In this document: positions 52,868 to 63,066 of the stretch, in pieces | Position numbering within the stretch: the stretch's first letter is position 1 | Layout: every line of letters starts with the position of its first letter | Source: Pegea sp. RAD2-039 | Taxonomy: Eukaryota; Chordata; Thaliacea; Salpida; Salpidae | NCBI GenBank assembly: GCA_034620365.1 | Contig: JAQGEQ010000080.1 | Location: 372,001-436,000, forward strand | Reading direction: 5' to 3' | Length of the DNA stretch: 64,000 bases | Notes under the pieces: model-generated | Told to the model about the DNA's origin: nothing | Seen by the model: only the letters and a program-made list of their open reading frames with translations | Database searches by the model: none | Program-made: the position numbers and the translations under genes

Positions 52868-55800
52868 CCAGTTTATTTATCATGAAATGTTCAGCAATGT
52901 AAATTGTTTTGTGGTCCAGATGTTGATATTTATAAATTGCTACAAAATAAGAATGAAACTTTGGTTTGTTTGATGAATTACTACAAAAACGTAATCAGTT
53001 TTCACTAAGATCAAATAATAAAGTCATTTTTATAGGCAAATTTCCATTGAAAGTTGAGGAAACAAGGATCACAAGATGAGTCCTCCAAAAAATAATCTTC
53101 TACTAAATCTTACAAGGCATTAAGAGAGCAAAACGTTTAAGGAGAAAACAAATTATAACAAATGAAATTCTGCAGAGAGATTACAAGCTGTAGGAAGATT
53201 AGGTACGAATTGTTGATTTCAAATTGTAGTTTAAATCAGTTTATCATGCTATGTTTATTATGCTGAGGAGTTAACTAAATCTAGCAGATCCTGAGTACTC
53301 ACTTGCTTCTAGCAAATTCTGAGTACTCAGTTGCTTCTGGCAGATGCTCAGGACTCATTTGGTTGTAGCTGATGCTTAGGACTTACCTGCTTCTACCGTA
53401 TTCTGAGGACTTACTTGCTTCTTGCAGAATCTAACGACTTTCTTTCTTTTAGCAGATGCTAAGATCAAATGAAGTAGATCAAATGATGAATATCAAGTAA
53501 TAAAGTTTACATGACAAAGATCACATGAAGAAGATCGAGAAATGAAGATCAGGTGATGAAGATCGACTGGAAAACATCAGGTAATGAATATAAAGTTCCG
53601 TTAATGAAGCTCAGATGAAGATAATCTGATGATGAAAATCAGCTGATGAAGATCACATTAGTAGTTAAATGCTGTCTTGTATGTGACTTTTTGGTTCTTG
53701 CATTTGGACCAATTGTTTGTAGCTGAATGCTTTTCAGAGAATTTTCTAATATTGTTGGAGACTTTCCATTTTTATACCAAAAATTTCTCCTAAAAGATTT
53801 TAGTTGTTATTTTGATTACTGATTATTTCATCATGTTTTCATAAATCATAAAATTTTGCTAAAGTTTCACTTCGAATTGAAATCTTACAAACCTATTACT
53901 AATAGAGATTGGTTGAATTTTGATATATTAAATAAATGATTATAATTAGCACAATCCACATTAGTTTGATATCTATAATAATTTCGTTTTCGGAGATCTT
54001 AAGAGATTTTTTTTTCGAAGAAGAATGCAAATATAGATATTATCGCAAATTCACCATGTGTTATGTGTTTAATTATGCTAATAAAACTTTTGTGAGTTGA
54101 GATTACCTACAATTCTAACCTCGTTCAATAAATATTTTCGTAAGTAGTTTTGTAATCCCTCTTAGTTTTGAAACAAACTATACCAATTGAGCTTTAAATG
54201 TTTTTGAAGTCGTGGTTTGTACTCTTAGCATATCTCTTAATTGAATCTTATGATGAGAATTGTTTTCAAAAATGACTTTAGTTTTTTATAAATGTTTATG
54301 TGATAATTGAAGCATACGAGAAACAAACTAATGTAAAGTTTGAAAGTAGCAAATACTTCTTCTTTTTTAAGATAAGATTTTAATAAGAAGTAATAGAGAA
54401 TTTAGAAATTTATAAGTTTTTGATCACTTAAGGTAACTGTGATAAATTAGAAATAGAAAATACAAATTAAAATGATCGAAATCAATTTGATAAGGCATTT
54501 ATACAATAAACTTTTAAATGTGTGAAAAACAATAAATAAAATTTGAGAAAATTTCCACTTCTAAAATAAAGCGCTATTTTCAAAATTATTATCTTTTTTA
54601 ACAACAACTTTTCACAGACAACCTCTTTTGTCAGTATTCTGTTGAAAAAAAATTATCAATCAATTAATGATTCAATGGAAACTGAAATAAAATAAGATTA
54701 AAAATAATAAATCAATATAATCAAGTAGGCTGGAATTTTGGAGCATACTTGTTAACAATATTAACATTATAACCACTTTTTCTCAACTTGGTTGTTTCTT
54801 GTCTTTTTAAACAACTTTATAACTAGTCTCTTATGAAACTCTGTATACTTTTAAGGTTGGTATAAATATTAATAAATTAGTTGATTTAGTCAAAGCAGTA
54901 AATGTAGCTACTTCATACCTTAAAACCTTGTAGGTACTTATTGGACCTTATTCAAATACACAAGTTCTCGGCAAATTTTTTTACAATACTCAGTCAACAT
55001 TCTACAATAAAAGAGTTTTAAAGCTTTTGTCAAAACAGGATATACATTTTTATTTTTCCATTGTAGATGCTATGCATAATATTTGTTTGGGAAAAAATTT
55101 ATAGGTTTCTAATGAAAAAGATGTTTAAATTTCTAATTAATCGATTCAACCTTGAAATGTACTGCAATATTGAGAGAAAAATATTTTTTGTTGTCAAATT
55201 TTCTTTGTTAAAAATAATTTCAATTTTGTTTCATTATTATTTACATTTTTATCTAAATCTTCAAAAAACAATTACCCAAACCGATCAAAAAGCCATAATT
55301 TACCACAAGTGACTTTGACTTGTTTTCAAAACATTCATGGAAATTTATTTTTAGTTAACTGAATTTGTTTATTGATTTTTATTTTTAAATTTATAATATT
55401 AAGTTATATTTAGATCTTCAATATTTATTTATCGAATTTCTTGTTTTAATTGAAGATAGCTAATAATTTTGTTTTATGTGTAGTTACCAGAAAACAATTT
55501 TTCTGATAAAATGATAATTTAAACAATTTATTTATGTTTGTGAACATTAAAATATGCCTTAATAAATAAGTAAAAATTGTTTAACTTGATACTTTAAGAT
55601 TTAAAATATTCTTGATCAATAAATTTTTTAGAATAATTCAAAACAATTAAAATTTAGTTATACAGATTTCTTGGAAAAATTATCAACTTTTGAAGTTATT
55701 ATTCATCTTCTTAATGAAAAGTTTATTTTTCATCATTATGGCAATATAACATATGTTTTCACTAACTATTTTTTATTATTTCTCTAACAAAATTATAAAT

Positions 55801-56096
55801 TTTTTTTATTAGCTTTTGAAAACAAACATTCATGATTTTGAAGTATTAAGATATTTTCCTAAACTTTAAAAAAAGTTTTAAGTTTAGAATTACAATTTTT
55901 GTTGAAGAATTTATTAACATCTTTTTTTATTTTTTTTAGTATATAACTTTTTAGTCAAAGTATTGATAGTTCAATCTGGTAAATTTTGAATTTTTTTATA
56001 GAAGATCTTTCTATTCAACTATCATCAGAATATTGTTGAAAAAAGGAATGTTATGAAGTATAAAATATAAGTTCACTGTTGTTTCTTTTTAGGTTA
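52868..56096. repeat. Array unit 5: diverged
   Basis: It aligns to the other units with many substitutions and indels. It has a shortened 28-bp minisatellite (about 53265-53460) and an expanded 14-bp one (about 53460-53670). It lacks the block with the 63-codon frame and runs straight into minisatellite sequence of the next partial copy near 56097. Confidence 0.82.
53460..53670. repeat. 14-bp minisatellite (longest, unit 5)
   Basis: About 15 imperfect copies of a unit near AGATCAAATGATGA. Shorter versions follow the 28-bp arrays in units 1-4 and a similar long one is in unit 6. The unit is exactly half the neighbouring minisatellite period, but the two share no obvious sequence. Confidence 0.8.
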
Positions 56097-57440
56097 GTTA
56101 CAGATGTTGAGTACTCAGTTGCTTCTAGCAGATGCTAGGGAACTATGTTTCCTAGTAGATGAAGAGGATTCACTTGTTTCTAACATATGCTGACGAGTAA
56201 CTTGCTTCTAGCAGAATCTAACGACTTTCTTGCTTTTAGCAGATGGTAAGATTAAATGAAGTTGATCAAATGATTTATATCAAGTAATAAAGATTACGTG
56301 ATGAAGATCACATGAAGAAAATCGAAATATGAAGATCAGGCGATGAAAACCAAATGATGAAGATCAGGTAATAAATATAAAGTTCAGGCGACGAAGGTCA
56401 GATGAAGAAACTCAAATGATGAAAACCATCTGATGAAGATCTAATTAATAGTTAAATATTGTGTTATATGTGGCATTTTTGTTCTTGCATTTTGAGAAAT
56501 TGTTGGTAGCTGAACGCCTTTCACAAACTTGTCTAATATTGTTCGAGACTTTCCATTTTTTTCTGAGAATTTTCTCTTAAAGGATTTTTGTTGTCATTAC
56601 TATAACTGATTATTTCATGATGTTTTCATCAACCATAAAGTTTCGCTAAAGTTTTAAATCGAATTGAAATCTTACAAACCTGTTACTAATAGAGATTTTT
56701 TGAATTACGATGTATTAAATAAATGATTATCATGAGCACATTTAAAATTACTTTGTAGTCCATTAAAATTTCCTCTTTGGAATATTAAGAGATTTACTTC
56801 CAATTCTAACCTCGTTAAATAACGATTTTCAAAAAGAGTTTTGTAGTCCCTCATAATTTTGAAACTAACTATACCCATCGAGCTTTAAATGTTTTTGAAA
56901 TCGTGCTTCGTACTGTTAGCATACCTTACAATTTAACCTAAAGATGAAAATTGTTTTAAAAATGACTATAGTACTTTATAAATGTTTATGTAATAATTGA
57001 AGCATACGAGAAAAAATCTAATGTAAAGTTTGAAAGTACTTGTCCTGCTTGGTGGCGAAGCGGTTACTACACCTAGCTACAATCTAGCTAGGAAGTACCG
57101 GGTTCGACCCCAGGTGGAGACATATAAAACTCCTGAGAAAAACCATAAAAAACTCCTGAGAATGTGTTTTAGTGAGATGTGCTCTCTTTAGGCATTCATA
57201 TATATAAAAAATAAAATAAAAAAAGTAGCAAATACTTTTTTAAGATAAAGTTAAAATAAAAAGTTAAAGGGACTTTAGAAGCTTACAACTTTTGGTCACT
57301 TAAGTAACTGTAATAAAATATAAAAATGGAAAATACAAATTAGAATGATCGAAATCAATTTAATAAGATATTTATACAATAAAGCTTTAAATGTGTAAAA
57401 AAATGCATAATGTTTGAGAAAACATCCACTTCAAAAATTT
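56097..57440. repeat. Array unit 6: partial right edge
   Basis: It begins within the 28-bp minisatellite, followed by 14-bp repeats (about 56250-56440) and the first part of the unit body. It is interrupted by a SINE at 57039-57221 and fades out soon after 57.42 kb. Confidence 0.8.
57039..57221 (+). mobile_element. tRNA-derived SINE with LINE-like 3' tail
   Basis: The head is tRNA-like: an A box (TGGCGAAGCGG at 57053), an anticodon-arm-like hairpin (CCTAGCT/AGCTAGG) and a consensus B box (GGTTCGACCCC at 57101), the internal RNA polymerase III promoter. A duplicated AAAACTCCTGAGA motif follows, then a stretch (57158-57187) resembling the LINE 3' end at 27537-27566, and an A-rich tail. A six-base repeat AAAGTA flanks it (57033-57038 and 57222-57227). 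Confidence 0.88.
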
Positions 57441-58640
57441 AGGAAAGCTGTACAATCTTGTTTTGTAATTTGAATTTTGGAATTGGTTCATCTGTTTAAA
57501 CTTTGGGATGCTCACACTCTTGGAAGATCGAAAGTTCCTAGATTTAAGCTTGTGGTTATACAGTTGATGTTATAGTAAATAAAACCGCTTTCACCATTGA
57601 AGAAGTTCTGTTAAGTTTTTCATATTGGTCAAAGATTTTTTGGTCACGTCAGAATATGAGAATTTCTCTTTTCTTTATTTCTCTTTTCTTATGAAGTCAA
57701 ACTTTTAATTCAGCTCCTTAATTTATTGAAAATATAATTACTCCGTTTAATAAAATAAGATACTTTATTTCATTAGATAAATGTGCGCTTACCATAGAGG
57801 AAATTGAATTCAGATTTTACTTTTTTCAGTTTTCAACGTTTGAATATTTTCTGAGAGTGTTTCTAGCTACTAAACAGTAAGTTTAAGTAAACCAGTGAAA
57901 TTAAAGCTTCAAGGTATAAAAAATCACTTTCTTAAAAATTAACTATTCAGTATGATTTTAATTGCTTTCTTATTAGCTCATTTTTATAGAAAAAATTTAA
58001 ATTACGATTATGAAAACTATTTTTTCCTGGAAGAAAAGAACAAAGAAATATTATTTTAGCTATATATAAATAATCATTGAAAATAAGCTGAAATTAGGAG
58101 TATAAAAGAATTTTCTTTTTAACTTAACAAATACATAACGATTTAGTAATAAGGAACTACTTAAGAAATCTAATGAAGATAACGTACACCTGAAAGGAGC
58201 TTAAATACTACTTGTGGATGAAACAATTTTTACAATGAATGACTCAGATTGAATAGTTGCTATATTGATAATAAATTAAAAATTTAAAACAAATCAGTGT
58301 CGGTATACTAAGTATAAGTGGCATAAAACAAAACATTTCAAAATATTAAAAATATCATTTGATTTATTGTTAATAGAAATTAATTTTTAAAAATCAATGG
58401 TAAATTTATAATAAAAGACTATAATTAATTGTTAACAAACATTAAGTAAGTTGAAACTCATGATTTATTACTTCTAAATAAACTTTTCATGCTAGGCAAT
58501 GTGTAGAATAAATTGAAACATTGGAAGTAGTCTTATATGAAAAATATATTTTAATGTCAAGAGATAGTTAGAACAAAATTATAACAAAAAAGTTTATAAA
58601 TTTAGATTCTAGTTCCAGGATTTTTTATTTTTACTTTGTT
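57441..58640. other. AT-rich intergenic right of the array
   Basis: A moderately complex patch at about 57470-57660 has no open frame or family match. The rest is low-complexity AT-rich DNA. The right end contains two AATAAA signals on the minus strand for the 169-aa gene (plus-strand TTTATT near 58625 and 58640). Confidence 0.5.
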
Positions 58641-58656
58641 TTTATTTGATTGAAAC

Positions 58657-59166
58657 TTAACTTCGTTGATTAGGGATCAAAAAAGATTCTGGTTGCTGCA
58701 TGAGGTGACCTACAGCTAAAAATAGGTTAGTAATTTCTTGCTTAAAATGATAAAAAGGATAAGCTGGTACATTTGGTGCTACTAACTTTTCATAAAAGAA
58801 TTTAGAAGTCAGTAGACTGATCTTATATTCTTCTCCCACCAGACTAACTGTCACAACATCAAAAAACTCAAAAGATCTTGAGCTGTTAGTACCACAGATT
58901 GAGAGGGTAATTTCTTGAAGCTTTGTTTGACTAATTATATCAACAGAGAAAAACAGAATATCTCCACGTGGCTTTGGAAAGTCATGCAGGAAATGTATTA
59001 TTTCTCTTTTAGTTTTCAGCTCAAATCTATTTTTTTCATCTCGTATTTCCCATACGCAGCTAATAGGGTTAAAAATCTCAATACATCTCGCTGGATTCAT
59101 TTTCATTCGAAAATAAAACTCTGGAATGCACTTAAAAAAGTTATTTGCCAGTCTGATTTCATTCAT
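58657..59166 (-). CDS. Unrecognised 169-aa protein, intronless
   Basis: A single uninterrupted frame of 169 codons is long for DNA this AT-rich, where stops are frequent, and codon use is clearly richer in G+C than the flanks. The protein begins MNEIRLANNFFKC and ends ESFLIPNQRS. It is mixed charged and aromatic with no signal peptide, membrane segment or motif I know. A splice acceptor (CTTTTCAG) lies 23 bases before the ATG, and AATAAA lies about ten bases after the stop, so the transcript would be compact. The family is unknown; it may be a fast-evolving or lineage-specific gene. Confidence 0.65.
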   Translation of the reverse strand: MNEIRLANNFFKCIPEFYFRMKMNPARCIEIFNPISCVWEIRDEKNRFELKTKREIIHFLHDFPKPRGDILFFSVDIISQTKLQEITLSICGTNSSRSFEFFDVVTVSLVGEEYKISLLTSKFFYEKLVAPNVPAYPFYHFKQEITNLFLAVGHLMQQPESFLIPNQRS

Positions 59167-59189
59167 GATTCTATGTTATTACAAGAAAG

Positions 59190-60950
59190 CTGAAAAGGTA
59201 ATATATGGTTATGAAATGTGCCACAGACTTGTATAGCAGAACATGTAATACATCTTTGTTTAAATATTAAATTTGTTTATAAGCAATGAGAGATTAGATA
59301 TAAAATTTAGTTTATTATTTAGCATAAAAAATATATATTATATTTGAAATATACTATCTAAAAGTTTTAAAGCCAAATGAATGTCAATCAATTTAAGACT
59401 TTAGACAAAATTTATAAAACAAATTATGAAATAATAATTGCAACAAATATTTTTTATTTAGCAAATAGAAAATAGAGTGACAATCTAAAACTGCTTTGTT
59501 TAGAAGTTGAAAAATAGACCTAAGTATAGTAAATTAGTTTTTCTTTTAGACAAATATATAAAATGCTATTTATATTAGAAGTTTAAAATTAAAAAAATAT
59601 TTTTTAGACAATGATTTAATAGAATATTACGATGTTTACTACTAAATGATTTTATCATTTTATTCTAATATTTAGTCTAAGACAGATAAATATTTAAAAA
59701 TACCAAGCTAAATATATAAAGTTAACTATCTTTTCTTAAACATCCTATAATATATTAAATAAAACAAAGCATCTTCTACAGTTCTTAGTAAATAATTTTC
59801 AACTTAATTATAAATAGTAGCCAATCAATATTAAAATAATAATCCTCAATCTTAATCATTTTCACTCTTTTTATTTAGTTGAAGTTAAATAATACTTGAA
59901 AATATAGACACATTTTTTCTAATTATAAAAAGACAATAATTTTTTTTAATAATTAGAAAAATGTCTAATACAACATTAAATTAAAAAAAAATAATTGAAA
60001 ATACTAATTTCATCATTCACTTACCAGTAAACTATCATAGAACATAACAAACAAGCATAGCAAAAGTAAAAAAGAGAGTCTACCATAAAAAAATTACTTG
60101 ACTAGGAATTAAGTTATATATAAAATTCAATAAGGATGTAATATACATTAGAATAAATTTTTTTTATTCTCTCATTCGTCACATTTTTGATAATAATTAA
60201 AAAAAAATTGTAGATAATGATAATTATTAATAATATTAATAAAAAACGAAGCAAAATTGTTTTTTCAAGATTCATGGATAATTTCAGAAATGTTTTTTCA
60301 AGTGTTTACTTGTAGACATTGCAGTCACGAAGTTATTAGATTAACTATGTTTGATGAAAAATTATTATATCTTGCAATTAGATCATACTGCTTTTTGAGA
60401 GCAAAAAAGTCTTATATAAATTTCTAATATTCTATATTTTTTTTCATCAATTAAACTTAACTGAAGTCTAATTTCAAAACAAAAACAAGCTTTGCGATTC
60501 TATATTATAGATAAAAGTTTTTTTCATTTCACTTATCTTTAAAAATCATTTCGCATTTAAAATCTCATTTCTAAAGAAGTAAGGCCTTATGTAATATAGA
60601 TAGTAATCAAAATTTGATATTTGTAGTAAAGAATTTTACAGGAGTACATAAAATTAATAGGTTTATTTGTAAAACCAAAAGTAGTTTGCTGTATTCTGTG
60701 TAGGTAAGTACTTGCATTTACTTCTAGTTTCGACATTAGTTGTAGTACGTTTTTACAACAATTTTAATAAACTATTATAAATATTTTTATGTCTACAAAA
60801 TAGTTTATCATTATATTGACAGATACACATACATCAGGCTATTTACATATACTTTATTTAACAATTTTAATATTTTAGAAACCATTTTTGGAACACCCAC
60901 ATTTAGAGATAGAACTATGCTTAAAAAAAAATATTGTGACTGTTAGGAAG
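59190..60950. other. AT-rich intergenic, no gene seen
   Basis: No coding sequence was seen. An imperfect inverted repeat (59906-59925 with 59950-59966; arms around TTTTTCTAATTA) and runs of A/T were noted. Confidence 0.5.
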
Positions 60951-60959
60951 CTAGAATTC

Positions 60960-61138
60960 CAGGAATCCTAGTGTAACAGTAGTTTTACTACAGCTTAGAG
61001 AAAAAAAACTCTTCTTGATAAGAGTTAAGAGTCATCCTATATTTGACGACAAGCTGGCATTCAAAGCCACGTGTAGAAGGCACAATGAGTTAGCTAAGCT
61101 CTTAAATATATCACTTCGCCACCTATCTTTATCAATAA
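60960..61138 (-). mobile_element. Possible decayed tRNA-derived SINE, minus strand
   Basis: Read on the minus strand, it starts with GGTGGCGAAG, identical to the first ten bases of the A-box region in the SINE at 57051. After about 55 bases a degenerate B box (GGCTTTGAATGCC) follows. Its 3' part is not clearly alike. The spacing fits a tRNA head, but the element is eroded and no target duplications were found. Confidence 0.4.
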
Positions 61139-61149
61139 AAAAGTAAAAC

Positions 61150-62670
61150 TCTTATATAAATCTGTATTATTCTTTTTTTAAAGTAAGTATGCTAAAGAAA
61201 TTATAGTTATCTCAAAAAAAGTCTATTTATAATTTTCTAAATAATTTTTTTAAACTATTTACTGTTTAAGACAACAGTCGAAAATATAAAACTGTTTTGA
61301 ATTGATATTAATAGAATTGTATATGTTTACAAATAATTCACAAATTTAATATGTTTACGTTAAACAAAAGTTTGCAACTTCATTAAGATTTATATTATTT
61401 TTGAAGTTTATAAAAGTTTTATTTTTCATTCTCCACAATATACTGAAATCTCCTACAAATTTGTTGCTTAAGTTTAGTTTTTAGTCGCAATTATTGAGTT
61501 GTTCATATCACTTCTCAGTATGTTGAAGCCGGTCCAGACGTACAAGAACAACTCAACCATAACGTTCGAGCTTAATCCTTTGCTCATCTCGAAGCAATCA
61601 AATTACAGTGGCAGTGTTTACTGAACATCTAAAAAAATATATTCAATGCTACTTAGTTTGAGGTTAAATATACCACATAACAATATAAATATGTAATAAT
61701 GTACCATAAGATACCAAATCTTTATCGAAAATATAGAACTTTAAACGATGCCTACAAATAATGATTGATTTAATCATTCTTAATGTAATTAACAAGAACT
61801 TTTAACTGACGTTTGTGTTGTGCCCGGAGTACTTACAAAGAAGCTATTTATAACTCTGTTAACCCCTCTTTATTAATCTTATCTATTTATTTGAAAACGA
61901 TTGCAGTTTTATATCTCTACATGACTAAATGTTTCAAGTGTATTTATTTAAACTTTTTCACAGAATTTTGTTATATAAAAAAAATAATTCTACGAAATAA
62001 TCCTCATAAGAGTAGTGTAATCATTCAGCAAACAAAAATTTACTGAAACAGAAAAAAATTTCTTAAATTCGTACAAGTATTTGTTTAATTATTTCTAAAT
62101 ATTTTCCATTTAGGTGATTAATATGTAAATAAATGGCAAAAAATTATTATGTTTTAAAATTTTATAATCCTCCAAAGATTTTTCAACAACAAAATGACTT
62201 TGAATATCAATTAGACAAGATTTTATATTTTAACAACAATGTTTTACTTTTTTATCTATTTCAATGATCTATAAACTAAATAAACGTTTTATTGTATATT
62301 TAAAAAAGAGTGTTTATATAGGAATAAGAATTGAAGTCAACGTTTAAATCAAGATCTATATTTTCTAACAATATTTAAAACTAAAATTTACAAAGCCTAT
62401 ACAATTGTTTTATAAAAATGTGATTTAGTTTTTATTCTACTGCATATTAAAATTGTTCATAAATTTATAGTTTAAGCTGCCTTCTTGGTTAAACAACCTT
62501 TTTTGATATACAACAAATATAAATGGAATCATAAAAAAACACGCAAAGTTGTTAGTCTTTTGTAAAGCATTTATTCATCAAAAAGATTACGATCCATAAA
62601 AACATTAGTGCAATAATAGAGTGACTTGTGAAAAGAATTTGGTATTTATCTATTTTTCTATTTATATAGA
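61150..62670. other. AT-rich intergenic with one less AT-rich island
   Basis: The segment at about 61500-61620 is distinctly richer in G+C (contains GAAGCCGGTCCAGACGTACA) but has no sustained frame on either strand. It may be an old repeat or non-coding exon. A 77-codon frame at 61813-62046 is leucine/isoleucine/lysine-rich and looks like chance. Confidence 0.45.
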
Positions 62671-62685
62671 TATATATTTTATTAT

Positions 62686-63018
62686 TTAATTTTGAAATAG
62701 AGAAAGATCAATTTCACAGTCGTCGTGTGGAAGAACTCGCTCATCATAGTAACTAGGGAGCATTATCTCGTTAAAAGAGACATATTCCTCTAGTCCATGA
62801 AGTGGTTCATCGGGATCACCAGTTGGGAACGCATGTGTTATGCGTATCATTATTTTTTTTTCTTTTGTTGTTACAGTTTCTATAGAGACTAAACAGTCAC
62901 TATAATAACTTTGAATCTCGTAATCGGAGATTAAGGCTGCTTCGTGCCAAACCAATGCTGGTTGGTTATTGACAATACGCAAGACCTTAAATTTAAGGAA
63001 TAATGGCTGTTGATTCAT
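62686..63018 (-). CDS. Unrecognised 110-aa protein, intronless
   Basis: A 110-codon uninterrupted frame with balanced amino-acid composition and codons less AT-rich than the flanks. It begins MNQQPLFLKFKVLRIV and ends in an acidic tail (HDDCEIDLSLFQN). Alternating hydrophobic/polar segments (CLVSIETVTTKEKKIMIRI) suggest a small beta-rich soluble domain. There is no signal peptide, membrane helix or known motif. A strong acceptor (CTTTTTTTCAG) lies 48 bases upstream of the ATG. An AATAAA is within about ten bases of the stop. I do not recognise the family. Confidence 0.65.
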   Translation of the reverse strand: MNQQPLFLKFKVLRIVNNQPALVWHEAALISDYEIQSYYSDCLVSIETVTTKEKKIMIRITHAFPTGDPDEPLHGLEEYVSFNEIMLPSYYDERVLPHDDCEIDLSLFQN

Positions 63019-63066
63019 CTTTTATTATAATTGATAGGCTAATAATTAAATTTACAAATTTGGTTC

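Larger units (their letters stand above)
32150..57440. repeat. Macrosatellite array of ~4.36-kb tandem units
   Basis: About 25 kb consist of direct repeats. A marker (GCGCTATTT followed by AAAATTTTTAT) recurs at about 32337, 36526, 40895, 45258, 50402 and 54570. A second (CCAGTTTATTTATCATGAAA) recurs at 34625, 38994, 43357, 47714 and 52868, giving spacings of 4369, 4363, 4357 and 5154. Each unit has an AT-rich body, in the middle copies a roughly 620-base block with a 63-codon open frame, a 28-bp minisatellite and a 14-bp minisatellite. No unit encodes a recognisable protein. Middle copies differ by a few percent and outer copies much more. Confidence 0.95.

Noticed and set aside
57041-57121. 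A functional tRNA gene
   Set aside because: The acceptor stem does not pair fully, the anticodon arm is a longer palindrome with no clear anticodon loop, and the sequence continues into a SINE body and A-rich tail.
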